NCBI RefSeq assembly: GCF_024539815.1
Contig: NZ_JAHHIU010000001.1
Coordinates: 16,191-80,190, forward strand
From: Streptomyces hayashii
Lineage (GTDB): Bacteria > Actinomycetota > Actinomycetes > Streptomycetales > Streptomycetaceae
Reading direction: 5' to 3'
DNA: 64,000 bases
The notes beneath the pieces are model-generated. The model saw nothing but the letters and a program-made list of their open reading frames with translations. It did not search any database and was not told the origin of the DNA. Below are positions 25,020-34,369 of this stretch, in pieces; the stretch's first letter is position 1, and every line of letters begins with the position of its first letter. The position numbers and the translations under genes were made by a program.

Positions 25020-28000
25020 TCAGCGGCGTCGGCCCCTGCCCCGGCCCTCGGCGGGCCCGTCCTCGTCCCGGTGCGGTCCCAGCAGTTCGTCCGCGAGAGT
25101 CGGAAGATCGTCCAGCGGGGTCTCCTCCGCCCAGTCCGAACGCGGCCGCTGCCGGGGCTCGCCTTCCTCGTCGACCTGCGGCAGCTCACGGGTGCGGTCG
25201 TCGGTTCCGTCCGGGCGGGCGCCGTCACGGTCGTCACGCTCGTCGCGGAAGTAGCCCGGGGGGACTCGGTCCGAAGGACCGGTGTCCCGCACGGGGGGCA
25301 GCACGGCCGTCTCGTCCTCGGGACCGTGCAGACGCCGGTCGCCCGGGCCGCTCCTGCCCTGCCGGTCGCCCTGGCCGCTCCGGCCGCGCACCGGAGGCAG
25401 GATCGCCGTCTCGTCCGACGGTCCGCCCGGCGCGTGCGTCGGCGCCGGCCGCGGCGGCTGCGGCAGCTCGGCCGTCACCTCGGCATCGGTTCCCCCGGCG
25501 GAGGACGGCTTCGCGGAGGACGTCCCGGAGGACTTCGCGGTCGGGCGGGAAGGCTGTTCGGGCTCCTTGTCCATCCGGATCGGGGGCAGCACCGCCGTCT
25601 CGTCCACCGGCCCGCCCGACGCGTTCGTCGGCGTCACCACCGGCGTCGGCACGGTCACCGCCTCCGGCGGGACCGCCGGCTCGGGGCGCGTCGGCTTCGG
25701 GCCGAGCTGCGCCGCGGCGGCCGCCTGCTCAGCCGCCCGCCGTGCCGCCTCGGCCCGCAGCAGAGCCTCCTCGGCCTTGCGCTGCTTCTCCAGCCGACGG
25801 CTCTCGGCCTCGGCGCGGAGCCGGGCCTCCTCCTCGGCCTGCTTACGGCGTCGCTCCTCCTCCGCCTTGCGGCGGGCCTCCTCCTCGGCGCGGGCCTTCT
25901 CCTCGGCGAGGAGCCGGACCCGCTCCTCCTCGGCACGCTTGCGTGCCTCCTCGGCGCGGAGCCGCGCCTCTTCGGCCTGCCGTTCGGCCTCGCGCCGCTG
26001 CGCCTCCTCCAGCTCGCGACGCTTGCGCTCCTCCTCCTCGGCGCGCAGCTTGGCGAGCTGCTCCTGGCGCTCACGCTCCAGGCGCTCCTCCTCGGCCTTG
26101 CGGGCGGCCTCCTCCTCGGCCTTGCGGCGGGCCTCCTCCTCGGCCTTCCTGCGCGCCTCCTCCTGGGCCTTGATCTCGGCCTCGGACAGGGGCAGCAACT
26201 GGTCGAGGCGGTGCCGGACGGTGGTGGTGACGGCCTCGGGCTCCTGCGCGGCGTCGACGACCAGGTAGCGGCCGGGGTCGGCGGCGGCCAGCGTGAGGAA
26301 ACCTGCGCGCACGCGCGCGTGGAACTCGGCCGGCTCCGACTCCAGACGGTCCGGCGCCTCCGTGAACCGCTCGCGGGCTGCCTCCGGCGACACGTCGAGC
26401 AGGACCGTCAGATGCGGCACCAGGCCGTCCGTGGCCCAGCGCGAGATCCGCGCGATCTCCGTCGGGGACAGATCGCGGCCGGCGCCCTGGTAGGCCACGG
26501 ACGAGTCGATGTACCGGTCGGTGATCACCACCGCGCCGCGTTCCAGGGCGGGTCGCACGACGGTGTCGACGTGCTCCGCGCGGTCCGCCGCGTACAGCAG
26601 GGCCTCCGCGCGGTGCGAGAGGCCGGCGCTGGACACGTCCAGCAGGATCGAGCGCAGCCGCTTGCCCACAGGCGTGGCCCCCGGCTCGCGCGTGAGGACG
26701 ACCTCGTGGCCCTTGGCCCTGATCCACTCGGCGAGTGCCTCGGCCTGGGTGGACTTGCCGGCTCCGTCGCCGCCCTCCAGGGCGATGAAGAAGCCGTTGG
26801 CGGCCGGGGCCGTCACCGGGTCGTCGCCGCCCAGCAGGGCGTCCCGCAGGTCCTGCCGCAGGGGGACGCCGGAGCGGTCGTCGACCTTGGCGAGCACGAG
26901 CGCGGCCACCGGCAGCAGCAGCGCGCCGATCAGCATCAGCGTGAAGGCGGCCCCGCCGTGCGCGAAGACGAACTTGCCGCTGTCCAGCCGGTGCGGCCCG
27001 ATGAGCGCGGCGACCAGCGGGGCGAGCACCGCGCCCAGCGCCACGAGGACCCGCACGACCGCGTGCAGGTGCTCGGTGGTCCGCGTCCGGCGGTGGTCCT
27101 CGGTCTCCTGGTCGAGCAGGGCGTGCCCGGTGTTGGCGGCGACGCCCGCGCCGACGCCCGCCAGGACCATGATCAGCAGCACGCTGGTGACGTCCGGGAC
27201 GAGCCCGGCGGCGAGCAGGGCGATCCCGGTGAAGGCGATGGCCAGCGCGAGCAGCCGGCGGCGCGACAGCGACACCAGCACCTTCGGCGCCGTCCGGACG
27301 CCGACGACGACTCCGCCGGTCAGCGCGACCACGAACAGCCCGTACAGCACCGGGCCGCCGCCCAGGTCCTTGGCGTGCAGCACGGCCACGGCGACGGCGG
27401 CGGAGATCGCGCCGGCGACGGCGGAGCAGGCGAGCACCAGCAGCGGGATCACGCCCGTGCGGCCCGCGTCGACGCCGGTGGCGGTCCTGGGGCGGCGCAG
27501 GCCCTCAAGGGGCGACCGCGCGCGCGGGGTGCGCACCGCCGGCAGTTCCAGGAAGGTCACGATGGACAGGCACCCGGCGAAGAGCCCGCCGGCGACGTAC
27601 GAGGCGAGGGCCGCCTGATGCTGGTCGAACCAGGCGATCCCGGTGCCGAGAAGATTGTTGAACAGGCCGGCGACGACCAGGGTGGCCGCGCCGAGCGGGA
27701 TCGTCACGAAGCCCGTGCGCAGCGAGAGGCGGCGCAGGGCGTCCATGTGGTCGGGCAACGGCCGTACGGTCGCGCCCTCCGGGGGCGGGGCGGGCAGCAG
27801 GGAGGGCGCCGCGCCCTCCCGGGCGACCGTCCAGAACCGCTCGGCGACGCCCGTCACGAACACCGTGACGAGCAGCAGGGCCAGGGCGTTCTCCGGCGTC
27901 CAGTCGATCCACAGGGGCGCGACGATCAGCAGGGCGGCGCGCAGGCCGTCCGCGCCGACCATGGTCCACCGGCGGTCGAGTGGGCCCTCCGGTGAGGTCA

Positions 28001-28319
28001 GTGCCGTCAGCGGGCCCAGCAGGACGGCGCCGAAGAGAAGGGTGGCCAGGATCCGCACCCCGAAGACGGTCGCCACTGCGAACGCCACGCCTCGGTAGCC
28101 GCCCCCGAAGGAGCCCTCGGCGATGGCCGCCTGGAGGACGAGGAGGACGAACACCAAAAGGGCGAGGGCGTCCCCGACGCCGCCCACCAACTGCGCGCTC
28201 CAGAGGCGCTTGAGCTGCGGTTCGCGCAACAGGGCGCGCACGGCGCGCTCGCGGGAGTCGGCCACCAGGGCCTCGTCCGGGGCCGGGTGGTGGGCCGTTG
28301 GCTGCTCGGCTCGCATCAT
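25020..28319 (-). CDS. tmk: thymidylate kinase fused to MFS-like membrane domain and coiled-coil tail
   Basis: 1,099 residues, about five times a free dTMP kinase. Residues 1-~490 are a polytopic membrane region of about 10-12 helices resembling the major facilitator fold. The kinase is at ~507-706: P-loop EGGDGAGKSTQ, the DR(Y/H) motif ITDRYIDSS and TREPGATPVG. It phosphorylates dTMP to dTDP. Residues ~708-876 are an extreme Glu/Lys/Arg/Ala coiled coil. The disordered tail carries three copies of DETA(V/I)LPP(I/V)R. Fusion of a membrane domain to Tmk is known in Streptomyces. The ATG at 28319 is used; a second ATG follows immediately. The topA gene is 143 bases upstream on the same strand. 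Confidence 0.92.
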   Translation of the reverse strand: MMRAEQPTAHHPAPDEALVADSRERAVRALLREPQLKRLWSAQLVGGVGDALALLVFVLLVLQAAIAEGSFGGGYRGVAFAVATVFGVRILATLLFGAVLLGPLTALTSPEGPLDRRWTMVGADGLRAALLIVAPLWIDWTPENALALLLVTVFVTGVAERFWTVAREGAAPSLLPAPPPEGATVRPLPDHMDALRRLSLRTGFVTIPLGAATLVVAGLFNNLLGTGIAWFDQHQAALASYVAGGLFAGCLSIVTFLELPAVRTPRARSPLEGLRRPRTATGVDAGRTGVIPLLVLACSAVAGAISAAVAVAVLHAKDLGGGPVLYGLFVVALTGGVVVGVRTAPKVLVSLSRRRLLALAIAFTGIALLAAGLVPDVTSVLLIMVLAGVGAGVAANTGHALLDQETEDHRRTRTTEHLHAVVRVLVALGAVLAPLVAALIGPHRLDSGKFVFAHGGAAFTLMLIGALLLPVAALVLAKVDDRSGVPLRQDLRDALLGGDDPVTAPAANGFFIALEGGDGAGKSTQAEALAEWIRAKGHEVVLTREPGATPVGKRLRSILLDVSSAGLSHRAEALLYAADRAEHVDTVVRPALERGAVVITDRYIDSSVAYQGAGRDLSPTEIARISRWATDGLVPHLTVLLDVSPEAARERFTEAPDRLESEPAEFHARVRAGFLTLAAADPGRYLVVDAAQEPEAVTTTVRHRLDQLLPLSEAEIKAQEEARRKAEEEARRKAEEEAARKAEEERLERERQEQLAKLRAEEEERKRRELEEAQRREAERQAEEARLRAEEARKRAEEERVRLLAEEKARAEEEARRKAEEERRRKQAEEEARLRAEAESRRLEKQRKAEEALLRAEAARRAAEQAAAAAQLGPKPTRPEPAVPPEAVTVPTPVVTPTNASGGPVDETAVLPPIRMDKEPEQPSRPTAKSSGTSSAKPSSAGGTDAEVTAELPQPPRPAPTHAPGGPSDETAILPPVRGRSGQGDRQGRSGPGDRRLHGPEDETAVLPPVRDTGPSDRVPPGYFRDERDDRDGARPDGTDDRTRELPQVDEEGEPRQRPRSDWAEETPLDDLPTLADELLGPHRDEDGPAEGRGRGRRR

Positions 28320-28375
28320 GCTTTCAGCCTATCGGCCGCGACTGACAGCCCGACGCCCCTGTCCACACGTACGAC

Positions 28376-28404
28376 CGCCCCGACACCAAAGTGATGCCGG
28401 GGCG
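28376..28404 (-). terminator. possible topA terminator
   Basis: Inverted arms CGCCCCG/CGGGGCG separated by 15 bases, about 60 bases after the topA stop. The stem is short and there is no U-tract, so this is tentative. Confidence 0.3.
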
Positions 28405-28462
28405 TTCGTTTCGCGAACCTGCTGTGGAGGAACGGTGGCGGGATCAGGACCCAGCCGGACCG

Positions 28463-31309
28463 TCAGTCCTCCGACGAGGACGACGGGGAGGCCGTCGCCT
28501 TCTTCGCTGTCGCCTTCTTGACGGCAGTGGTCTTCTTGGCGGCCGTCGTCGTCTTCGCGGTCGTCTTCTTGGCGGCCGTCTTCTTCGCCGGAGCGGCCTT
28601 CTTGGCCGTCGCCTTCTTCGCGGGCGCCTTCTTGGCCGTCTTCTTCACCGGCGCCTTGGCGCGCTTCTCGGCGAGCAGCTCGTAGCCGCGCTCCGGGGTG
28701 ATCTCCTCGACGCTGTCGCCGGAGCGCAGGGTCGCGTTGGTCTCCCCGTCGGTGACGTACGGGCCGAAGCGGCCGTCCTTGACGACGACCGGCTTTCCGC
28801 TGACCGGGTCGGCGCCCAGTTCCTTCAGCGGCGGCTTGGCGGCGGCCCGGCCGCGCTGCTTGGGCTGCGCGTAGATCTCCAGCGCTTCTTCGAGCGTGAT
28901 CGTGAAGAGCTGGTCCTCGGTCTGCAGCGAGCGCGAGTCCGTGCCCTTCTTCAGGTACGGGCCGTAGCGGCCGTTCTGCGCGGTGATCTCCACGCCCTCG
29001 GCGTCCGCGCCGACGACACGCGGCAGCGACATCAGCTTCAGGGCGTCCGCCAGGGTGACCGTGTCCAGCGACATCGACTTGAACAGCGAGGCCGTGCGCG
29101 GCTTCACGGCGTTCTTGCCGGTCTTCGGGGTGCCCTCGGGGAGCACCTCGGTGACGTACGGGCCGTAGCGGCCGTCCCTGGCGATGATCTGGTGGCCCGA
29201 CTCCGGGTCGGCGCCCAGCTCGAAGTCACCGCTCGGCTTGGCGAGCAGTTCCTCGGCGAGCTCGACGGACAGCTCGTCGGGCGCGAGGTCCTCGGGGATG
29301 TCCGCGCGCTGGTGCCCCTCGGAGTCCTTCTCGCCGCGCTCGATGTAGGGGCCGTAGCGGCCCACCCGCAGCACGATGCCGTCGCCCACCGGGAACGAGG
29401 ACACCTCGCGGGCGTCGATCGCGCCCAGGTCGGTCACCAGTTCCTTGAGGCCTCCGAGGTGGTCCCCGTCGCCGTTGCCGGCGTCCGCGGCGCCGCCCTC
29501 GACCGCGCCGGTGCCCTCGCCGAAGTAGAACCGCTTCAGCCACGGCACGGCACGCGCCTCACCGCGGGCGATGCGGTCGAGGTCGTCCTCCATCCTGGCG
29601 GTGAAGTCGTAGTCGACGAGTCGCCCGAAGTGCTTCTCCAGGAGGTTGACCACGGCGAACGACAGGAAGGACGGGACGAGCGCCGTGCCCTTCTTGAAGA
29701 CGTAACCGCGGTCGAGGATCGTGCCGATGATCGACGCGTACGTCGACGGGCGGCCGATCTCCCGCTCTTCGAGCTCCTTGACGAGGCTGGCCTCGGTGTA
29801 GCGGGCCGGGGGCTTCGTGGCGTGCCCGTCGACCGTGATCTCCTCGGCGGACAGCGCGTCGCCCTCGCCGACCTGGGGCAGGCGGCGCTCGCGGTCGTCC
29901 AACTCGGCGTTCGGGTCGTCGGCGCCCTCGACGTACGCCTTCAGGAAGCCGTGGAAGGTGATGGTCTTGCCGGAGGCGCTGAACTCGACGTCCCTGCCGT
30001 CGGCCGCGGCGCCGGCGATCTTCACCGTCACGCTGTTGCCGGTGGCGTCCTTCATCTGGGAGGCGACGGTGCGCTTCCAGATCAGCTCGTAGAGCCTGAA
30101 CTGGTCCCCGCTCAGACCCGTCTCCGCGGGCGTGCGGAAACGATCACCCGAGGGGCGGATCGCTTCGTGCGCCTCCTGCGCGTTCTTGACCTTCCCGGCG
30201 TACGTACGCGGCTGCGCCGGCAGGTAGTCGGCGCCGTACAGCTGCGTGACCTGGGCACGAGCGGCGGACACCGCGGTGTCGCTCAGCGTCGTGGAGTCGG
30301 TACGCATGTAGGTGATGAAGCCGTTCTCGTACAGCTTCTGAGCGACCTGCATGGTGGCCTTGGCGCCGAAGCCGAGCTTGCGGCTGGCCTCCTGCTGCAG
30401 CGTCGTCGTACGGAACGGCGCGTACGGCGAGCGCCGGTAGGGCTTGGACTCGACGGACCGTACGGCGAACCGCGTGTTCTCCAGGGCGGCGGCCAGGGCG
30501 CGGGCGTTCGCCTCGTCGAGGTGGAGGGTGTTGGCGCTCTTGAGTTGTCCCAGGGAGTCGAAGTCGCGGCCCTGCGCGACCCGCCTGCCGTCGACGGCCT
30601 GCAGGCGGGCGACCAGCGACGACGGGTCCGACGAGTCTCCCGCGCGGCCGGTCGCGAAGGTGCCCGTCAGGTCCCAGTACTCGGCAGAACGAAACGCGAT
30701 GCGCTCGCGTTCCCGCTCGACGACGAGACGGGTGGCGACGGACTGGACACGGCCGGCCGACAGGCGCGGCATGACCTTCTTCCACAGGACCGGCGAGACC
30801 TCGTAGCCGTAGAGGCGGTCGAGGATGCGGCGGGTCTCCTGGGCGTCGACGAGCTTCTGGTTGAGCTGGCGCGGGTTGGCGACGGCGGCCCGGATCGCGT
30901 CCTTGGTGATCTCGTGGAAGACCATCCGCTTCACGGGGATCTTCGGCTTGAGGACCTCCTGGAGGTGCCAGGCGATCGCCTCGCCCTCCCGGTCCTCATC
31001 GGTGGCGAGGAAGAGTTCGTCGGACTCCTTGAGCAGGTCCTTGAGCTTCTTGACCTGCGCCCTCTTGTCGGCATTGACGACATAGATCGGCTGGAAGTCG
31101 TGTTCGACGTCCACGCCGAGGCGGCGTACCTCTCCCGTGTACTGGTCCGGCACCTCCGCGGCGCCGTTGGGAAGGTCGCGGATGTGCCCGACGCTGGCCT
31201 CGACGATGTAGCCGGGGCCGAGATAACCCTTGATCGTCTTCGCCTTGGCAGGCGACTCGACGATCACGAGTCGGCGGCCGCCGTGTGCGGTCTCGCTGGT
31301 CGGGGACAA
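28463..31309 (-). CDS. topA: DNA topoisomerase I (type IA)
   Basis: 948 residues; relaxes negative supercoils and is essential in Streptomyces. The TOPRIM domain starts VIVESPAKAKTI and carries the acidic ATDEDREGE motif. The active-site Tyr lies in FITYMRTDST, and the SAGRVQSVA motif is present. Several C-terminal topo repeats (each with a 'G-R-(F/Y)-G-P-Y-V' pattern) follow. The end is a ~65-residue Lys/Ala-rich tail in place of zinc fingers, typical of actinobacterial TopA and thought to aid processivity. The conserved N-terminus requires a TTG start at 31309. Transcribed towards tmk. Confidence 0.96.
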   Translation of the reverse strand: MSPTSETAHGGRRLVIVESPAKAKTIKGYLGPGYIVEASVGHIRDLPNGAAEVPDQYTGEVRRLGVDVEHDFQPIYVVNADKRAQVKKLKDLLKESDELFLATDEDREGEAIAWHLQEVLKPKIPVKRMVFHEITKDAIRAAVANPRQLNQKLVDAQETRRILDRLYGYEVSPVLWKKVMPRLSAGRVQSVATRLVVERERERIAFRSAEYWDLTGTFATGRAGDSSDPSSLVARLQAVDGRRVAQGRDFDSLGQLKSANTLHLDEANARALAAALENTRFAVRSVESKPYRRSPYAPFRTTTLQQEASRKLGFGAKATMQVAQKLYENGFITYMRTDSTTLSDTAVSAARAQVTQLYGADYLPAQPRTYAGKVKNAQEAHEAIRPSGDRFRTPAETGLSGDQFRLYELIWKRTVASQMKDATGNSVTVKIAGAAADGRDVEFSASGKTITFHGFLKAYVEGADDPNAELDDRERRLPQVGEGDALSAEEITVDGHATKPPARYTEASLVKELEEREIGRPSTYASIIGTILDRGYVFKKGTALVPSFLSFAVVNLLEKHFGRLVDYDFTARMEDDLDRIARGEARAVPWLKRFYFGEGTGAVEGGAADAGNGDGDHLGGLKELVTDLGAIDAREVSSFPVGDGIVLRVGRYGPYIERGEKDSEGHQRADIPEDLAPDELSVELAEELLAKPSGDFELGADPESGHQIIARDGRYGPYVTEVLPEGTPKTGKNAVKPRTASLFKSMSLDTVTLADALKLMSLPRVVGADAEGVEITAQNGRYGPYLKKGTDSRSLQTEDQLFTITLEEALEIYAQPKQRGRAAAKPPLKELGADPVSGKPVVVKDGRFGPYVTDGETNATLRSGDSVEEITPERGYELLAEKRAKAPVKKTAKKAPAKKATAKKAAPAKKTAAKKTTAKTTTAAKKTTAVKKATAKKATASPSSSSED

Positions 31310-31668
31310 CTTCGCTCTTCTCTCCGGATCGACGCTGGGGCCTCCCCAGGCCTTGCTCCCGGGGTCGGGTCATGGGGACGCTGCGGAGTGTGACGGTACA
31401 TCCCGCCCCCGTGTCAAACGGGAAAAGCCCGCAACGGCCACTCGAACGGTAACCCGACTACCGCCATTCCTGCCGCCCGGAGTACCGACCGGCCTTTTTC
31501 CGTACGTCCGGAAGACGCCGTCCCCTTTGTCGGCCGGACATCGACGCGACCACGCTCACACCGCTCGAACGAAGATCCGGGGACATCCTCGAAGAGGGCC
31601 CGCAACCGGGTCCCGTCGGTGGTCCGCACGCTGAACCCGCCGCATCCGGGCGTGATCCCCAGGCGGAC
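31310..31668. other. topA upstream region, no gene
   Basis: About 360 bases that should contain the topA promoter. No coding frame or clear hairpin stands out. Confidence 0.5.
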
Positions 31669-31866
31669 TCAGATGCGGACGAAGCACCACGCGCCGAGGG
31701 CCAGCGTCGCGACGACGGCGAGGCACGCCAGCGTCGCCGATGCGACGGGGCTCACATCCTGGGCCACGGGTGCGCGGTGCCGCACGCGGACCGCGGTCCA
31801 CACCAGGAGCGCACCACCGAACAGGACGAACACCATCCCCGCGAAGATCGTCGGCCCGCTCTCCAT
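31669..31866 (-). CDS. small two-helix membrane protein
   Basis: 65 residues with two hydrophobic segments (IFAGMVFVLFGGALLVW and the ATLACLAVVATLALGAW stretch) joined by a short basic loop, so both ends probably lie outside or both inside. The ATG follows GGGGACGAGC. Its position between topA and the methyltransferase gene matches, from memory, a conserved small gene in related species. Function unknown. Confidence 0.75.
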   Translation of the reverse strand: MESGPTIFAGMVFVLFGGALLVWTAVRVRHRAPVAQDVSPVASATLACLAVVATLALGAWCFVRI

Positions 31867-32054
31867 GCTCGTCCCCGCCCCTGTTCTCCCGCTCCCGCAC
31901 GCCCCGGCCCCGGGAGAGTGGCACGCGCGGGCGGCGTCCCGGCGAACCCGAGGTGAACACCAGGACCACGAGCGGGGTCGGAGGGCAGGGGACAGCCCCC
32001 TGGGCCGGACACGACGAAGGGAACGGCCCCGCCGTCACCCCACGACCTCCGCTG

Positions 32055-33596
32055 TCACTGCGCGGGTTCGAGGAACCCCTGCTCCACCAGCAGGCGGATC
32101 TGGGCCGGAGTGCGGTCGCGCAGCAACACCGGGTCCTCTCCGACCAGTTGGGCGATGGCGTCGAGAATCCGGCCGGCGCTCAGCGAACCGTCGCACACGC
32201 CCGCGAAGCCCGCGCCGACCGTGTCCACCTTGGTGGCCCGGCGCATGCCGCGGTTCTGGCGCAGCACGACGTGCTCCGGGTCCTCGGCGCCGGGCAGCCC
32301 GACCTGCTCCTGGACCACTTCCGCGGCCAGCCGGAAGCGTCCGGCGAGGAGGGCCGCGTCGTCGTGCGTGCGCAGGTGGTCGAGTCGCTCGAAGTGCGCC
32401 AGGACCGTGTCGCCGAGCGGTTGTTCGACCGGGTGCGGCCACTCCTCCACCGTGATCACGGGCTCCGGAGCCGTCGTCCGGCGCAGCGTGATCCAGCCGA
32501 ATCCGACGGCCTTCACCTTGCGCGCCTCGAACTCGTCCAGCCATGCGTCGTAGCGCGCCTGGTACTCGGCCTGGTCGCCCCGGTGGTCGCCGGCGTCGCG
32601 CAGCCACAGTTCCGCGTACTGCGTGACGTCCTGCACCTCACGCTGCACGATCCACGCGTCGCAGCCGCGTGGCACCCATGACCTGATCCTGTCCTGCCAG
32701 TCCTCCCCCTCCACGTGCTGCCAGTTCGCGAGGAACTGTGCGAACCCGCCGTCGCTCAGTCGTTCCCCCGCTCCCTGAACGACCGAGCGGCACAGATCGT
32801 CCCCGCCCATCCCGCCGTCCCGGTAGGTCAGCCGGGCGCCCGGCGAGATCACGAACGGCGGGTTCGACACGATCAGGTCGTACGTCTCGTCCTCGCGGAG
32901 CGGCTCGAACAAGGAGCCCTCGCGCAGGTCCGCGGCAGGGGCTCCGGACAGCGCGAGCGTGAGCGCCGTGATGTGCAGGGCGCGCGGGTTCAGATCGGTC
33001 GCCGTCACGCGCGTGGCGTGCTGGGCGGCGTGCAGGGCCTGGATGCCGGATCCGGTGCCGAGGTCGAGGGCGGCGGAGACGGGCCTGCGGACGGTGATGC
33101 CGGCGAGGGTCGTCGACGCGCCGCCCACGCCCAGGACGACCGCCGCGTCCGCCTGCCGGCCTCCACTGGCGCTGCCACCGGCGCCGCCGACCGCGCAGCC
33201 CAGGTCGGACACGATGAACCAGTCCTCGCCGTCCGGCCCGCCGTAAGGACGGACGTCGACGGTCGCGGCCACCTCGTCCGGACCGGCGGGGGCCAGCCAG
33301 CCGCTCTCCACGCACGCGCGTACCGGCAGGAACTCCGCCACGCGCGCGTGCGGCACGGGCTGCTGGAGCAGGAAGAGGCGGACGAGCGTCTCCAGCGGCG
33401 TGTCCCCGCGAGTCGCGCGCAGGGCGGGCACGGTCTCGCTGCGGGCGAGGGCCGCGTAGGCGGGGGCGCCGAGCAGTTCGAGGAGGCCGTCCGCGGTGAA
33501 GGAGGCCGCGAGCAGGGCCTCGCGCAGCAGGGCGGCGACCTCGGGGCGGTCGGCTGAGGGCAGGGGGGACGGGGTGGCGTTACTCACGCCTCCCAT
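32055..33596 (-). CDS. SAM-dependent methyltransferase, HemK/RsmC-like
   Basis: 513 residues. An N-terminal helical region (~1-150) of the type found in actinobacterial DUF7059-like proteins precedes a class I methyltransferase core: motif I ALDLGTGSGIQAL, acidic TDLNPRAL, and the catalytic SNPPFV. NPPF/Y signatures act on N atoms of nucleobases or glutamine side chains, so the target is probably rRNA, tRNA or a protein; the substrate is not clear. The C-terminal ~180 residues form an additional domain. The ATG at 33596 has GGGAGAC just upstream; GTG at 33587 is the alternative. Confidence 0.85.
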   Translation of the reverse strand: MGGVSNATPSPLPSADRPEVAALLREALLAASFTADGLLELLGAPAYAALARSETVPALRATRGDTPLETLVRLFLLQQPVPHARVAEFLPVRACVESGWLAPAGPDEVAATVDVRPYGGPDGEDWFIVSDLGCAVGGAGGSASGGRQADAAVVLGVGGASTTLAGITVRRPVSAALDLGTGSGIQALHAAQHATRVTATDLNPRALHITALTLALSGAPAADLREGSLFEPLREDETYDLIVSNPPFVISPGARLTYRDGGMGGDDLCRSVVQGAGERLSDGGFAQFLANWQHVEGEDWQDRIRSWVPRGCDAWIVQREVQDVTQYAELWLRDAGDHRGDQAEYQARYDAWLDEFEARKVKAVGFGWITLRRTTAPEPVITVEEWPHPVEQPLGDTVLAHFERLDHLRTHDDAALLAGRFRLAAEVVQEQVGLPGAEDPEHVVLRQNRGMRRATKVDTVGAGFAGVCDGSLSAGRILDAIAQLVGEDPVLLRDRTPAQIRLLVEQGFLEPAQ

Positions 33597-33653
33597 TGTC
33601 TCCCGTCGCCACTCGGGCGGCGTCCCTCCGGAGCGCCCCGGGCCGTGCGGCCG

Positions 33654-34238
33654 TCAGCTCGTCGTCGCGCGGGCCTTGGCGGAGGCGGCGACCTTCTTGC
33701 AGGTCTCCTGCTTGGCCATGGCGTCCTTGACGTCGCCCTGTTCGAGGTTCTTCAGCGCGGTGTTGCCGCTCTTGCTGAGCTTGCCGAGGTCGGTGGCGAT
33801 GTTCTGCAGGCCGTCGGCGAACTTCGCCTGATCCTTCGTGTTCAGCGCGTCGACCTGCTTCTTCAGGCCGGCGTAGGAGGTCGAGAGGGTGGTGAGCGCC
33901 GAGACGGCGTCCTTCTGCTTCTTCTCACCGCCGTCCACGCCGGGCGGCGTCCCCGCCTTCTGGACGGCCTGGGCGAGCGCGTTGTAGGCGTCGGACATGT
34001 CCTGGAAGGCCTGCGAGTCGGTCTTCTGGACGTTCGCCGGAGCATTGTTGTCCGTGGCGGCCTGCTTGATCGCGGCGTTCGCCGCGTCGACCTTCGCGTC
34101 CTGGGCGGGCAGGGCGTCGCAGACCTGCTTGGCCCAGGCGTCGAGTTCCTTGTTGCCGCCGTCGTCACTGCTGCATCCGGACAGCGCCAGTACCAGTACC
34201 GCACCGCCGGACAGTGCGGCCGCGAGCTTCTTGTTCAC
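33654..34238 (-). CDS. secreted helical lipoprotein
   Basis: 194 residues. It begins with a short basic N-terminus, a hydrophobic stretch and a lipobox LALSGC, followed by a Ser/Asp/Gly linker and a long helical domain rich in Lys, Ala, Asp and Gln. Two further Cys (QVCDALP and ETCKKV) near the two ends of the mature domain could form a disulphide. The start is a GTG at 34238 with AAGGGA upstream; longer in-frame starts would bury the signal peptide. Function unknown; conserved small lipoproteins lie between the methyltransferase and hppA in related genomes as I recall. Confidence 0.8.
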   Translation of the reverse strand: MNKKLAAALSGGAVLVLALSGCSSDDGGNKELDAWAKQVCDALPAQDAKVDAANAAIKQAATDNNAPANVQKTDSQAFQDMSDAYNALAQAVQKAGTPPGVDGGEKKQKDAVSALTTLSTSYAGLKKQVDALNTKDQAKFADGLQNIATDLGKLSKSGNTALKNLEQGDVKDAMAKQETCKKVAASAKARATTS

Positions 34239-34369
34239 CGGATTGGTCCCTTTCCATGGCTCTCGGCCCCGGAACATACACGCCAACCGGGCGACAACCC
34301 CAGAACGAATGTCCGCTATACCGATGAATGAAACTATTTGCACCAAGCGAGAGAAGGGTCACGGCATGG

